Positions 24,039 to 32,903 of a DNA stretch of 64,000 nucleotides are shown here, piece by piece (the stretch's first letter is position 1; the number at the start of each line of letters is the position of its first letter). The translations under genes and the position numbers were made by a program. The notes below the pieces were generated by a model, which saw only the letters and a program-made list of their open reading frames with translations, was not told the origin of the DNA and made no database searches. Origin of the DNA: Deltaproteobacteria bacterium (GTDB lineage: Bacteria > Acidobacteriota > Thermoanaerobaculia > Multivoradales > JAHZIX01); contig JAHZIX010000045.1 of the NCBI GenBank assembly GCA_022601195.1, forward strand, positions 248,001-312,000. Direction: 5' to 3'.

Positions 24039-24443
24039 ATGGATGGCATTGTCGTCGTCACGACCGTGGGCACGGAGGATCAGGCAAACCTCATTGCCCG
24101 GGAGTTGGTCGCCCGTCGTCATGCAGCCTGTGTCAACATCCTTCCCGGTGCCCGTTCGGTGTACCGATGGCAAGGCAAAATCTGCCAAGACGGCGAGTGG
24201 ATGCTGGTCGTCAAATCTCTCTCCTCAGAGTTTGAAGCGGTCAGCGAGACCATTCGTGAGCTTCACGACTATGAGCTTCCGGAAATCCTCGCGTTTCGAG
24301 TCGCCCACAGTGAAGCCGGCTTCCTCGATTGGATCGCCAGCTGTATTGACAAAGATGCGGACTTTTCTGACGACGAAGACGACGAGCCTCCCTCATTCGG
24401 CGACGTGACGGACCTCGGAGTTCTCAGCGATCAAGATTTTTGA
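24039..24443 (+). CDS. cutA: CutA-like divalent-cation tolerance protein
   Basis: 134 residues. The CutA ferredoxin-like fold is clear: DGIVVVTTVGTEDQANLIARELV, HAACVNILPGARSVYRWQGKI and HDYELPEILAFRV. CutA proteins form trimers and have been linked to copper tolerance, though their true role is unsettled. The C-terminal extension DKDADFSDDEDDEPPSF is strongly acidic and longer than usual. An in-frame TTG at 24000 would add 13 residues not seen in the family, so ATG 24039 was chosen. mtnA follows after 21 bases, so they are probably co-transcribed. Confidence 0.85.
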   Translation: MDGIVVVTTVGTEDQANLIARELVARRHAACVNILPGARSVYRWQGKICQDGEWMLVVKSLSSEFEAVSETIRELHDYELPEILAFRVAHSEAGFLDWIASCIDKDADFSDDEDDEPPSFGDVTDLGVLSDQDF

Positions 24444-24464
24444 GTCCGCCGCCGGAGACTGTCT

Positions 24465-25538
24465 ATGACCTCTGCCGACGCCGCTTCAGTTCCTTTCTCG
24501 CCCATTCGCTGGCAAGACGACACACTCTATCTGTTGGATCAAACCGTGCTTCCCGACCAGGAGGTGTGGCTTCGCTGCGACTCCACCGAGCTGGTGGCTG
24601 ACGCGATCCGGCGACTGGTGGTTCGGGGGGCCCCCGCGATCGGTGTCGCAGCTGCCTACGGCCTAGTGGTCGGCTTGCAAGAGAGCCCTGGTGAGGGATC
24701 CCTCCGGGAGCGCTTCCGCCAGGTATCCGACATTCTTCGGGCGACCCGCCCCACCGCCGTCAACCTCGGATGGGCCCTGGACCGAGGACAGAGCCGCTTC
24801 GATGAAGTGGCAGAAGCTTCCGACCGGCAAACCGTGATTCAGCACCTTTTGGCCTGGGCGAAGAAGGTCCACGAGGACGACGTAGCCACCAATTTGAAAA
24901 TTGGCGAACACGGCGCAACTTTGTTCACCGAGGGTGATCGAGTCTTGACCCACTGCAACGCGGGAGGCTTGGCTACCGCCGGCTATGGCACCGCAATCGG
25001 GGTGATCCAATCTTCCTGGGAAGCTGGCCGCTTGGGCCAGGTCTGGGTGGACGAAACCAGGCCCCTGCTACAGGGAGCGCGTCTGACATCCTGGGAGCTC
25101 AAACGCCTGGGGATTCCCTTCCGCCTGGTAACGGACTCCAGCGCTGGAGCATTGATGTCCCGGCAAATGGTCGACCGAATCGTCGTTGGCTCAGACCGCA
25201 TCGCCGCCAACGGAGACATCGCCAACAAGATCGGCACCTACACTGTCGCTGTGTTAGCGGCCCGCCACGGCGTACCGTTCTATGTCGCTGCTCCACTTTC
25301 GACCATCGATCTGGCAACTCCAACGGGAGCGGACATCCCCATCGAGGTGAGAGATGAAGAGGAAGTCACCGACGTATTCGGCAAGAGAATCGCTCCCCAA
25401 GAGATTCAGGCCCTCAACTTCGCCTTCGATGTGACTCCCCACGACCTCGTGACGGCCATCATCACAGAAGTGGGCGTCCTCAAAGCTCCCTTTGGCGAGA
25501 GCATCCGCCGCGCCTTCGAGACTGCCTCAGGCGGATAG
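24465..25538 (+). CDS. mtnA: Methylthioribose-1-phosphate isomerase
   Basis: 357 residues. It belongs to the eIF2B-like isomerases and converts 5-methylthioribose 1-phosphate to the ribulose form in methionine salvage. Key blocks: VVRGAPAIGVAAAYGLV, VLTHCNAGGLATAGYGTAIG with the catalytic Cys, and VVGSDRIAANGDIANKIGTY with the catalytic Asp, then FAFDVTPHDLVTAIITEVG. Length and motif order are standard. Other salvage genes are not in the window. A short GC hairpin (25545-25557) follows the stop, without a T-run. Confidence 0.93.
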   Translation: MTSADAASVPFSPIRWQDDTLYLLDQTVLPDQEVWLRCDSTELVADAIRRLVVRGAPAIGVAAAYGLVVGLQESPGEGSLRERFRQVSDILRATRPTAVNLGWALDRGQSRFDEVAEASDRQTVIQHLLAWAKKVHEDDVATNLKIGEHGATLFTEGDRVLTHCNAGGLATAGYGTAIGVIQSSWEAGRLGQVWVDETRPLLQGARLTSWELKRLGIPFRLVTDSSAGALMSRQMVDRIVVGSDRIAANGDIANKIGTYTVAVLAARHGVPFYVAAPLSTIDLATPTGADIPIEVRDEEEVTDVFGKRIAPQEIQALNFAFDVTPHDLVTAIITEVGVLKAPFGESIRRAFETASGG

Positions 25539-25594
25539 GCGCCGCCCCGAAGCGGGGTCATAGCTAGGTTGGAAAAGTAAGACAGGAAAAGGTT

Positions 25595-25945
25595 TGGTGG
25601 AGGCGGCGGGAATTGAACCCGCGTCCGAGAAGCCCGTTTCGTGGGCGCTACGTGCGTAGTCTTCTTTAGTTTTCTCGCCTCACCGCTTGGGAAGAAGACA
25701 CCCCAACGGATCGGCCAGCCCCGCTAATAATCACAACCGCCGCGAGACAGCTTCGGTTGCGATAATCCACATTTGCGTCGCCCCGACGAGCGCTGTGAAT
25801 CAAAGCTCAGCGCCGGCGCGTGCGACATTAATTAAGCCGCAAGTGCGTAGTTGTCGTTGGCAACTATGAAGTTCCCTTTTAACGAGAGGAACTCGGCACG
25901 CTCCCATCGAAACGCATCACTCCCCGTCGAATCCAGTACGCCCCC
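25595..25945 (-). ncRNA. ssrA: tmRNA
   Basis: 351 bases on the minus strand. The 5' end GGGGGCG pairs with the 3' CGCCTCC before A-CCA, including the G3-U pair that marks alanine identity. The 5' text GGGGGCGTACTGGATTCGAC and the T-arm GGGTTCAATTCCCGCC are typical. The tag reading frame at 25861-25832 is GCC AAC GAC AAC TAC GCA CTT GCG GCT TAA, giving ANDNYALAA. It rescues stalled ribosomes and tags the product for proteolysis. CCA is encoded. Confidence 0.96.
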
Positions 25946-26027
25946 AAACCTTCAAAGAACCATTGCTTGTCCCAAGAGCAATCTGCGGAAAGCAGCCATT
26001 CCGGGACCCTCTTAAGCATACCACCTT

Positions 26028-26522
26028 CTATCGAGAACCCATCGGTTCGCCCGGAGCAGCCTGCAACCCTTCGGTGATCGAACCCAGAAAGTCGTCCGGA
26101 CCGGACTGCTGAAGCCGCGAAACCACCAAGAACCACCCACCCAAGGTCAGGAGAGCCGCCATGGGTGCCAGCGCCAGCAACCCGGGCCTACCGTGACCGA
26201 AAAAGGGCCAAACCATGGTGAAAAGTCCCCCAGCTGCCGACAGACTGAGTAAGAAGACGGCTGCTCGATCCACGAAGTAGTGGCTCTCATCGAGACGAAG
26301 CACCAACCGAGAGGTGTTTGCGTCAGGGGTTTTCTCCACCGTGACCATTCCCCGCACCCACCCACGACGGAGGCCAGCGCTGACCGGCAGGGTGAGCTGG
26401 CCCTCTAGAGAGCCCCGTGCATCCCATTCACCGCCCCATTCCTGCGCCAGTTCCTCCACTGCCTCCAGAGCCTCCTGGGGCTCCAAGTCTGAGGGTAATA
26501 CTCTGCTGTACTGCTCTGCCAT
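26028..26522 (-). CDS. Membrane protein of unknown function
   Basis: 164 residues. A soluble N-terminal part of about 85 residues (EPQEALEAVEELAQEWGGEWDA, then GSLEGQLTLPVSAGLRRGWVRG) is followed by two membrane helices (about 90-110 and 118-136) and a short tail. No family is recognised. It lies on the same strand as, and 22 bases after, the yidD-like gene, and its 3' end is 82 bases before tmRNA. The run of small membrane genes yidD, DUF2752 and YIP1-like upstream suggests one transcript. Confidence 0.55.
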   Translation of the reverse strand: MAEQYSRVLPSDLEPQEALEAVEELAQEWGGEWDARGSLEGQLTLPVSAGLRRGWVRGMVTVEKTPDANTSRLVLRLDESHYFVDRAAVFLLSLSAAGGLFTMVWPFFGHGRPGLLALAPMAALLTLGGWFLVVSRLQQSGPDDFLGSITEGLQAAPGEPMGSR

Positions 26523-26544
26523 TTTCCAGCGTTCCTCTTTTTCC

Positions 26545-26919
26545 CTAGGGCGGGTCTACCGTTTTCGGCGGAGTCCATGGACCGCACCGGAGAACTCTCC
26601 GGGCAGCCTTCGCGGAGCCTCGAAGGGCACCGTGTTTGCGAATTGCCTCCTCGCCGTAGTGGCTGCAGGTGGGCTCGAACCGACATTGAGCTCCGGAGCT
26701 CCGAAGCAGCCTGGAGAGAGTCCCCTGGTAGACATCGATTCCAAAAAGCAAGGCTGCCGTTGAAACTTGCCGAGCGGGTGGCCGAGCCAGATCCGCCGCC
26801 AAGAGCACCACAGCTAGACCGACCACGGCCCACACCTTGAGGCGCCGTTTCCTTCGAGGCGCTGCCTGCCCCTCTCCGGCAGCCTTCCCCGAACCCTCGC
26901 CCTGATCGTCAACTGCCAT
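26545..26919 (-). CDS. yidD: YidD-family membrane protein insertion efficiency factor
   Basis: 124 residues. The YidD signature is complete: DVYQGTLSRLL, CRFEPTCSHYGEEAIRKHG, then RVLRCGPWTPPKTVDPP. YidD helps YidC insert inner-membrane proteins. This copy has about 50 extra N-terminal residues with a basic stretch (RRKRRLK) and a membrane helix (VWAVVGLAVVLLAADLA), whereas classic YidD is about 85 residues with an amphipathic start. It is away from rnpA/yidC, where it is usually found. The ATG lies inside the 3' end of the DUF2752 gene (11-base overlap). Confidence 0.85.
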   Translation of the reverse strand: MAVDDQGEGSGKAAGEGQAAPRRKRRLKVWAVVGLAVVLLAADLARPPARQVSTAALLFGIDVYQGTLSRLLRSSGAQCRFEPTCSHYGEEAIRKHGALRGSAKAARRVLRCGPWTPPKTVDPP

Positions 26920-27361
26920 GGATCACAAGATAGACCCAATTGGCGGCCAATGCCAAGGTGATAGTCCAGCGCCAACTCACCGGCAGTCGGGAGGGGAGCT
27001 CGGGAACCCGCCGATCCGCCAGAGCGAGGACTCCCGCCAGTAGCCCACCAAAGATCAACCCGGCCCAAGCGAGGGTGGCCAGAGGATTGGCCGCCAAGGC
27101 TGCCGACACATCAAAATGGGAAAGAGCAAGAGCGGAGCGTGTCGTGCCACAGCCCGGGCACGGCAGGCCTAGGATGGCCTTGAATTGGCACCTCGGCAAC
27201 CAATTTGCAAAATAGGGGCCGAGAGGCGAAACCACAACTAGACTGGCGGCTACACCGCCCCAAAGCAATCCGAATTGCCGATTGGTCTGGCTCACCACCA
27301 CTCCTTGCCCCGGCAGGATAGACGGCTCTCTAATTGGGCCCCGCACTCCCGAGGACTCCAT
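26909..27361 (-). CDS. DUF2752 membrane protein
   Basis: 150 residues. The DUF2752 hallmark CPGCGTTRSALALSHFD (about residues 68-84) follows a first membrane helix, and two more helices come later (LATLAWAGLIFGGLLAGVLAL and WRWTITLALAANWVYLVI). The family is common in bacteria and has no assigned role; the CPxCGxTR block might bind a metal or redox partner. It begins 7 bases after the YIP1-like gene and overlaps yidD, so expression with both is likely. Confidence 0.8.
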   Translation of the reverse strand: MESSGVRGPIREPSILPGQGVVVSQTNRQFGLLWGGVAASLVVVSPLGPYFANWLPRCQFKAILGLPCPGCGTTRSALALSHFDVSAALAANPLATLAWAGLIFGGLLAGVLALADRRVPELPSRLPVSWRWTITLALAANWVYLVIHGS

Positions 27362-27367
27362 GGCTTC

Positions 27368-28069
27368 TTAGGCAGACTGAAAAGCCATCATCAAGCTCCC
27401 CAGGCCCATAACGGCGGCGATGGAACCACAAACACAGCACAGAAGGATGGGGATGAGAACGGCTGCCAAGGCCTTCCCTTGGGATGTGCGGTGCAGAATC
27501 GACAGGCCGATCGTGAAGAGCACCAAAGCCCAAATCGTTCCGAAGAGAGCTCCGAAGATCGGCAGGATTTGAGCCAATTGAGTCACGCTGGAGTACGCAA
27601 CGACTCGCAAGGTACCTTCGAAGCCGGCCTGGGATCTCTCGGTCCCCCCCACCAGAAGCAGGAAAAGGTGAAAGATGCCACTACCAATGAACAGGCCGAT
27701 GACCACGAAGAGCGGCGCCAGGAGCAGGATTCCAAAAGTCATCAGCCCCCGGCCCGCCAAGAGAGTGAAGGCTTCCCCGTCCAAACCCGGGAGGAAGAGG
27801 AAGCTCGAGCCGATGAGAAAAGACCAGATCTGACCGATGATCACCGCAGCCCAACCCAAGAGAACTGCGAAGAGAATCGGACTCGCTAGATCACCCTGCT
27901 CCTGGATTCGCCGAAAGCCGTCTTTGGGATCTGAAACGAACAGCTTGACGGTCCCTAGCAACGCCGGTGCGAAACCGAGCCGTTGTCGGTCTTCCCAGGG
28001 TATCGGAGTCAGCGGCGCCCCCGCGCCCTGGTGCGGCGGCGGGGGTCCTGGCGATGGGTCGTGTTCCAC
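27368..28069 (-). CDS. YIP1-family membrane protein
   Basis: 233 residues. A proline-rich N-terminus (DPSPGPPPPHQGAGAP) is followed by 'WEDRQRLGFAPALLGTVKLFVSDPKDGFRRI', a motif of bacterial YIP1-domain proteins, and five membrane helices. In eukaryotes Yip1 proteins act in vesicle traffic; the bacterial role is unknown. The GTG start at 28069 has AGGGG before it. It is the first gene of a small membrane-protein run (YIP1, DUF2752, yidD, unknown). Confidence 0.75.
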   Translation of the reverse strand: MEHDPSPGPPPPHQGAGAPLTPIPWEDRQRLGFAPALLGTVKLFVSDPKDGFRRIQEQGDLASPILFAVLLGWAAVIIGQIWSFLIGSSFLFLPGLDGEAFTLLAGRGLMTFGILLLAPLFVVIGLFIGSGIFHLFLLLVGGTERSQAGFEGTLRVVAYSSVTQLAQILPIFGALFGTIWALVLFTIGLSILHRTSQGKALAAVLIPILLCCVCGSIAAVMGLGSLMMAFQSA

Positions 28070-28251
28070 ACGGTGCCCCTTATCTGCCGGTGGTGAAAAT
28101 CTCTCTAGCTACAATCGGATCCCTAACAGCGAGTTTCCGTGAGGAACCCTCGACAAACTTCGACCCTACTTCCGATCCCTTGCCAGGATCCGCCGGTAGA
28201 GTCCTCGTTTTCGGCAACAAGAACTCACCCCCGGCGAAAACTCTGACCTGC

Positions 28252-28707
28252 TCAGAACTTATCTGCGAACTCGCTGAGCCCCGGAATGAGAAGTCTCTCA
28301 CCCTTGACGGCCTTGACGATGCAGATCACATGTAGGGCCATCAGGCCCAGGGCGATGAACGGGTAGAGGATACAAGTCAAGAATGCGAGGAAGCTACCGA
28401 CGATGCTGAGCACCAACCAGAATACGATCTCTGCGGCAAGCAGCACCAGACCATGCTTCGAATGCCATTGGACCTCAGAGTCATCCTTCTCCATCAAGAA
28501 CGGGATCAGCGCGAAGGGACCTAGGTAGGAAAGCACCAACATCACGGTTCGGTTAGAATTTCCAGCACCGCCCTGAGGGGGTCCTGGGGATGGGGGTGGG
28601 GCGCTACCCGGAGGCTCGGTTGGGGGCGGAGGCGGAGCGCCACCCGGGGGATCAGATGGAGGAGCAGGTGGTGAAGGCGGCGCAGCGGACTCGGGGTTAT
28701 CACTCAT
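28252..28707 (-). CDS. DUF4870-like membrane protein
   Basis: 151 residues. The first 50 residues are almost only Pro, Gly, Ala, Ser, probably a disordered cytoplasmic tail. Three or four membrane segments follow: VMLVLSYLGPFALIPFLMEK, EVQWHSKHGLVLLAAEIVFW, and later segments, with the DUF4870/Tic20-like motif 'W(H/N)xKxG'. Role unknown. GAGAGGAG precedes the ATG. The same Pro-rich head plus small membrane domain plan occurs in the YIP1-like neighbour. Confidence 0.75.
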   Translation of the reverse strand: MSDNPESAAPPSPPAPPSDPPGGAPPPPPTEPPGSAPPPSPGPPQGGAGNSNRTVMLVLSYLGPFALIPFLMEKDDSEVQWHSKHGLVLLAAEIVFWLVLSIVGSFLAFLTCILYPFIALGLMALHVICIVKAVKGERLLIPGLSEFADKF

Positions 28708-28779
28708 AGAGGCGACTCCTCTCGTTAGTCACAAGTCATTCGGGTTGTGGAAGAAGTCTACACAACCCCTTCCTCACCC

Positions 28780-29412
28780 TCAACCATCACCGTCTAAACA
28801 GGCTTCCAGCCCCAGAGAGGCGAGGGATTCCTCGAAGGCGTGACGATGATGGTCATGAACCGCCAAAACCAGGCTCACGGCCTCGCCGTAGGACTCGGAA
28901 ACCAGCTGCACTGCCGGAGGGTGAACCCAACGCTTGATGGTACCCAGATGGCCATAGGGTAGCTCGACGCGCAGCAATGAGGTGGGCACCCGACGATCCG
29001 TGGGGAGAAGCTCGAGGGCGAGACGGGTGGCGTCACCATAGGCACGCACCAACCCGCCCTTTCCCAGTTTGACACCGCCGAACCAACGGACCACAACCGC
29101 CAAAAGATCACTGACCTGGCCCCCTCGCAAGACTTGTAGCATCGGTAAACCAGCCGTGCCCGCGGGCTCACCGTCGTCACTACTGCGTTCCAAGGGGGGA
29201 TCCCCTAGCCTCCACGCCCAACAGTGGTGATTGGCGCCCGGGTATTGGCCGCGAATCTTCTCCAACGCTACTTTGGCTTGCTCTTGGGTCTCAGCGGGTT
29301 GAATCACGGAGAGAAAGCGAGACTTCTTCTCCCGCATCTCGGCCTCTGCCGGGCCGGCGGCTACTCGATACCCTGGCTCAGGAATCGCCCAGCACCCTCT
29401 CGTAGAGATCAC
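28780..29412 (-). CDS. yigZ: YigZ/IMPACT family protein
   Basis: 210 residues with the GTG start at 29412. The IMPACT N-terminal domain is clear (KKSRFLSVIQPAE, PGANHHCWAWRLGD, SSDDGEPAGTAGLPML, VVVRWFGGVKLGKGGLVRAYG), followed by the smaller C-terminal domain. Family members bind nucleotide or RNA and have been linked to translation control. ATG 29337 would remove the first beta strand (YRVAAGPAEAE) that the family has, so an upstream start overlapping bshA by 35 bases is preferred; it is not proven. Last gene of the bacillithiol operon. Confidence 0.8.
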   Translation of the reverse strand: MISTRGCWAIPEPGYRVAAGPAEAEMREKKSRFLSVIQPAETQEQAKVALEKIRGQYPGANHHCWAWRLGDPPLERSSDDGEPAGTAGLPMLQVLRGGQVSDLLAVVVRWFGGVKLGKGGLVRAYGDATRLALELLPTDRRVPTSLLRVELPYGHLGTIKRWVHPPAVQLVSESYGEAVSLVLAVHDHHRHAFEESLASLGLEACLDGDG

Positions 29413-30499
29413 GATACCGCCCGACAACCTCAGTTTGACTGAAACGACCGGTGGCATCCTGGCGAGCAGCCTCCGCGAACTGCAGCCGCCGGGGCTCGTC
29501 ATGGAGAAGCTCCAGAGCAGCATCCCCCATTGCCTTCGTGTCTCCCACTGGTAGTAGAAAACCCGTTTCCCCATGGCGAACGACTTCCGGTATGCCGCCC
29601 ACCTGAGTCGCAATGACCGGCACCTTGCAAGCCATCGCTTCGAGAGCCGCCAGGCCAAAGGACTCCGTCTCAGAGGGCAATAGAAAGAGATCTGCTCCCG
29701 CGAGAACTTCCTCTACCAGGGGAAGATTGCCGGTAAAGGTGATCGCATCGCAGATCCCCAACTCTCTGCACATCTGCTCGACTCGCACCCGCTCTGGCCC
29801 ATCTCCAACCAGTAGCAGCCGACTCTTTACCTTCTGGTGAATATGGAAGAAGGTTTTGACGACATCCTGGACCCGTTTGACGGGACGAAAGTTGGAGATG
29901 TGTACCAAAACTCGCTCTCCAGGCTGGGCCCACCGGCGAGCTCCTGGAGCCCCGTTGGTCTCGAAGCGGCGCGGATCGATGAAGTTGGGCACGACTTCGA
30001 TGTCTCTCTCGATACCCAAATGCTCCCGGGTCATTCGCCGCAGGTCATCTGAAACGGTTGTCACCGCATCGCTTCGTTCGATTCCCCAGCGAGTCGTTTC
30101 CAAATAGCTGGGGTCATTTCCCACCAGAGTGATATCTGTGCCATGGAGGGTGGTCACTACCGGTAGCTTTTGGGGCGCCAGGATCTGCTTGGCGAGTACC
30201 GCCGAAACCGCATTGGGAACAGCGTAGTGAACGTGCATGAGATCCAACCCCTGATGCCTGGCAACTTCCACCATCTTGGTTGCCAGGGCCAGGGAGTAGG
30301 GTGGGTACTCGAACAGCGGGTAATGGGGCACGAGAACTTCGTGGTAAAAGAGTCTCGAATTACACAGAGCTAGGCGACTCGGGGGGGCATAGCTGATGAC
30401 GTGGACATCGTCCCCTCCGGCCGCCAGAGCCATGGCGAGCTCGGTGGCGACGATTCCCGACCCACCGTAGCTGGGATAGCAACTGATACCGATTTTCAT
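29378..30499 (-). CDS. bshA: N-acetyl-alpha-D-glucosaminyl L-malate synthase
   Basis: 373 residues. This is a GT4 glycosyltransferase that joins UDP-GlcNAc and L-malate, the first step of bacillithiol synthesis. Family motifs: MKIGISCYPSYGGSGIVATE at the start, HVHYAVPNAVSAVLAKQ, TTLHGTDITLVG, FRPVKRVQDVVK, and the EX7E sequence ETESFGLAALEAMACKVPVI. The start at 30499 is set by the glycine-rich loop and GGTGGAG before it; the longer frame is not real. It overlaps bshB1 by 4 bases. Confidence 0.93.
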   Translation of the reverse strand: MKIGISCYPSYGGSGIVATELAMALAAGGDDVHVISYAPPSRLALCNSRLFYHEVLVPHYPLFEYPPYSLALATKMVEVARHQGLDLMHVHYAVPNAVSAVLAKQILAPQKLPVVTTLHGTDITLVGNDPSYLETTRWGIERSDAVTTVSDDLRRMTREHLGIERDIEVVPNFIDPRRFETNGAPGARRWAQPGERVLVHISNFRPVKRVQDVVKTFFHIHQKVKSRLLLVGDGPERVRVEQMCRELGICDAITFTGNLPLVEEVLAGADLFLLPSETESFGLAALEAMACKVPVIATQVGGIPEVVRHGETGFLLPVGDTKAMGDAALELLHDEPRRLQFAEAARQDATGRFSQTEVVGRYRDLYERVLGDS

Positions 30500-31239
30500 A
30501 GCACTCCACCCGGAATGACGTCCAAAGGATCCCCTACCGCCAAGGGCAAACGACTCCAAAACGGCTCACCGTAAGCCGCACCGATGAGCAGGCCGAAATG
30601 GCGAGCCCTTCCCTCCATGGCAAGAGAGAATTCTGGAGTAGAGACCTTCGTGACCGGCTGGCCGGCAACGACGGCCTCGCCCTCCGGATCGGGTTGGCCC
30701 GGCTGATAGAGCTGGCTCGAATGGGCGGCCAATGCCGCCAACTTACGATCCCAAACGGCGCTCACATCGACGATGAAACGAGGCTCGAATGGATCGTGCT
30801 GCATATAACTGAATACGGCCGCTGGCCGGTGAGGTTCTCCCGACCCGCGGTTGCGTAATCCGGAATAGAAAGCTGCCGCCTCCACCAGCCGGTGGGAGCG
30901 ACCGTGGTCCGGATGGCGATCCGACGGGGCCGGACCTAGAATCAGGCGGGGTCGGTAGCGGCGTAGCAATTCCATGAGCGCATCTTCCTCCGCCTCTCCG
31001 GTGCGCAGCGCACCGTCTCCGCAGTCGAGAAAATCAAGGCTCGTCGCCCCAAGCTCCTCGGCCGCCTTCTCCGCCTCTTTCAACCGATCCTCTAGGGTTC
31101 CTCGGGTGCCTCTCTCTCCGCGGGTAAGGTGGACAATGCCGACCTTCTTCCCCTTTTTTGCCAGCTTTGCCACCGTACCGCCACAGCCTAATTCGACATC
31201 GTCGGGGTGGGCCCCAATGGCCAGTACATCCAGCTTCAT
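30496..31239 (-). CDS. bshB1: Bacillithiol deacetylase
   Basis: 247 residues. PIG-L/LmbE-type zinc deacetylase that removes the acetyl group from GlcNAc-malate. Metal motif AHPDDVE near residue 10, plus GERGTRGT and PAPSDRHPDHGRSH. ATG 31239 has AAAAGGG in front and gives the usual N-terminus KLDVLAIGAHPDD. An ATG at 31269 overlapping the bshC stop (ATGA) is an alternative that would add ten residues. The gene lies between bshC and bshA in a tight operon. Confidence 0.9.
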   Translation of the reverse strand: MKLDVLAIGAHPDDVELGCGGTVAKLAKKGKKVGIVHLTRGERGTRGTLEDRLKEAEKAAEELGATSLDFLDCGDGALRTGEAEEDALMELLRRYRPRLILGPAPSDRHPDHGRSHRLVEAAAFYSGLRNRGSGEPHRPAAVFSYMQHDPFEPRFIVDVSAVWDRKLAALAAHSSQLYQPGQPDPEGEAVVAGQPVTKVSTPEFSLAMEGRARHFGLLIGAAYGEPFWSRLPLAVGDPLDVIPGGVL

Positions 31240-31265
31240 GGCATCCCTTTTCATGCCACCCGGCC

Positions 31266-32903
31266 TCATGACTGGCCCTCGAGTTGGCTCGAAGGCACCG
31301 GGCGGATGACTTGTAGGTCGCACGGATCGAGAACCATCTGCTGCCAATAGGCATCTGTCAGGCCCGAACCGTACTTCCCCGGGAAAAAAGAGGTGGAAAC
31401 CACCCTCTCCTGTAGCTTGCCTCCAGGGCGGCTCGTCCCTCGGATCGAATCTAAACGGCGGCGTTGAATCTCGTCTGCGCGACTCGCCGAGGCAGCCACT
31501 CGCCCGGCCAGCTGATCCAAAGCACGGCCGATCTGGTCACGAGTTTTGGAAAATGGCTTTTGGAGATTCGCATCCACAGCCATGACCGGTTCCTCCAGCT
31601 GTCCCAAGAGCTCCGCGACCCGTTGCGCCACCGGAGTGACCACATCCGCACCGGCCCGTTGCGCCAACAACTTCTCCAGCTCTCGCTCATCGCCGAGCAC
31701 CTCTTCCAAGCTGAGACCGAGATCTTCGAGCCACTCCTCGTGGCGCGGCTCGAGGACGAGAGTCTGGGGCCGTAGAACAGAATGGGGAGCAGGGATGCCC
31801 AAAACTCGATAGGTCGCTGCTGCCTGGGGCATGTAAGAGAGCTCTCCAGGACCCAATACCTGGAGCGTAGTTCCAAATACCGCATCCTGTATGGCAGGTC
31901 GCGCCAGAACTCCCGGGCTGACGATCCCTGGATTCTCTTCGAGAATTCCCAGAAGCTCCTCGACTTCTCGCACGCTGCCGTCGTCACCTCTCAGGCCATA
32001 GCCACCGGGCCCCCTCCATTCGATGCGTCGGCGCTGCTCGCCGCGCAGCAGGAAAAGTGGACTCGACCCTGGCTGGGGGGAGACTTGCAGGGAATATCCA
32101 GCTGCCACAATGGCCTCGTCCGCCCCTCGAGCCGCGGCTTCGAGGTCCTCTCGATGCCGTACAAGCTTTGCCATCCAGGGCGCCTGGGCCCGCTTGAGGG
32201 ATGGCAACAGAGAGTCCACCATGAGGGGACAACGCTCCCCCAATAAGTGAACCATGAGCCGGCTAAAAGCCTCACCGAATCGGGCGTTGGGACGGTACCA
32301 GTGCGAGAGAGTCGTTAGCCATTCCTGGAATCGTGGCGCTTTCTGCTGCTCCCGAAGCTTCTCCAAAACGCGGTTCACTTCCTCCCCTAGACTGCGCATT
32401 CCGACGGGAAGTAAGGGCTGGGAATCATCCCCCAGGCCAAAGCGATGTGGCCCAGCCGAGCCCAGAAAGGTTCCCGCGGCAACCTCTGCAAAGTCGTGGT
32501 CTTCCGTCGCCACCCAAAACGCCGCTACCGCAGGCTGGCCTCGGCTTTCCAGGAGGTGCGCCCAGCGAGCTGCTGCAATGATCTTGGAAAAGGTATAGAG
32601 AGGGCCACCGAAGAGACCTGGTTGCTGCCCGGTAATGACGATGGCAGTGGCCGGATCCGCCAGCTTGGCGGCCAGCTCCTCCGCCCGAGGATGACCATAG
32701 GCTTGATTGGCAACCGCCAACGCAGCGGCCACTTCACTTCGATCTGTCCTGCCCACGATGGTCGGGGGAAGCTCCCCGGGAAGTAAGTGACGAAGGGGGC
32801 TAAGAAGCTCCTGAGCTTCCCCGGCCATCGCGGCAGCCGGAAAACCTGCCAGAAGCCCCATTTCTCTTAGGTTCAAAAGCATTCGTTCTTCAATTCCCGT
32901 CAA
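31266..32903 (-). CDS. bshC: Putative cysteine ligase for bacillithiol
   Basis: 545 residues, usual length. BshC adds cysteine to glucosaminyl-malate to finish bacillithiol. Typical blocks: VITGQQPGLFGGPLYTFSKIIAAARWA (about 90-116), AAFWVATEDHDFAEVA with the conserved EDHD, and LRPQTLVLEP. The C-terminal coiled part (VAELLGQLEEPVMAVDANLQ) is also standard. The start overlaps the stop of the methyltransferase gene by 4 bases, and bshB1 follows at once. Confidence 0.92.
   Translation of the reverse strand: MTGIEERMLLNLREMGLLAGFPAAAMAGEAQELLSPLRHLLPGELPPTIVGRTDRSEVAAALAVANQAYGHPRAEELAAKLADPATAIVITGQQPGLFGGPLYTFSKIIAAARWAHLLESRGQPAVAAFWVATEDHDFAEVAAGTFLGSAGPHRFGLGDDSQPLLPVGMRSLGEEVNRVLEKLREQQKAPRFQEWLTTLSHWYRPNARFGEAFSRLMVHLLGERCPLMVDSLLPSLKRAQAPWMAKLVRHREDLEAAARGADEAIVAAGYSLQVSPQPGSSPLFLLRGEQRRRIEWRGPGGYGLRGDDGSVREVEELLGILEENPGIVSPGVLARPAIQDAVFGTTLQVLGPGELSYMPQAAATYRVLGIPAPHSVLRPQTLVLEPRHEEWLEDLGLSLEEVLGDERELEKLLAQRAGADVVTPVAQRVAELLGQLEEPVMAVDANLQKPFSKTRDQIGRALDQLAGRVAASASRADEIQRRRLDSIRGTSRPGGKLQERVVSTSFFPGKYGSGLTDAYWQQMVLDPCDLQVIRPVPSSQLEGQS

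Noticed and set aside
25545-25557. Terminator between mtnA and tmRNA
   Set aside because: A short CCCCG/CGGGG hairpin exists, but neither strand has a T-run.
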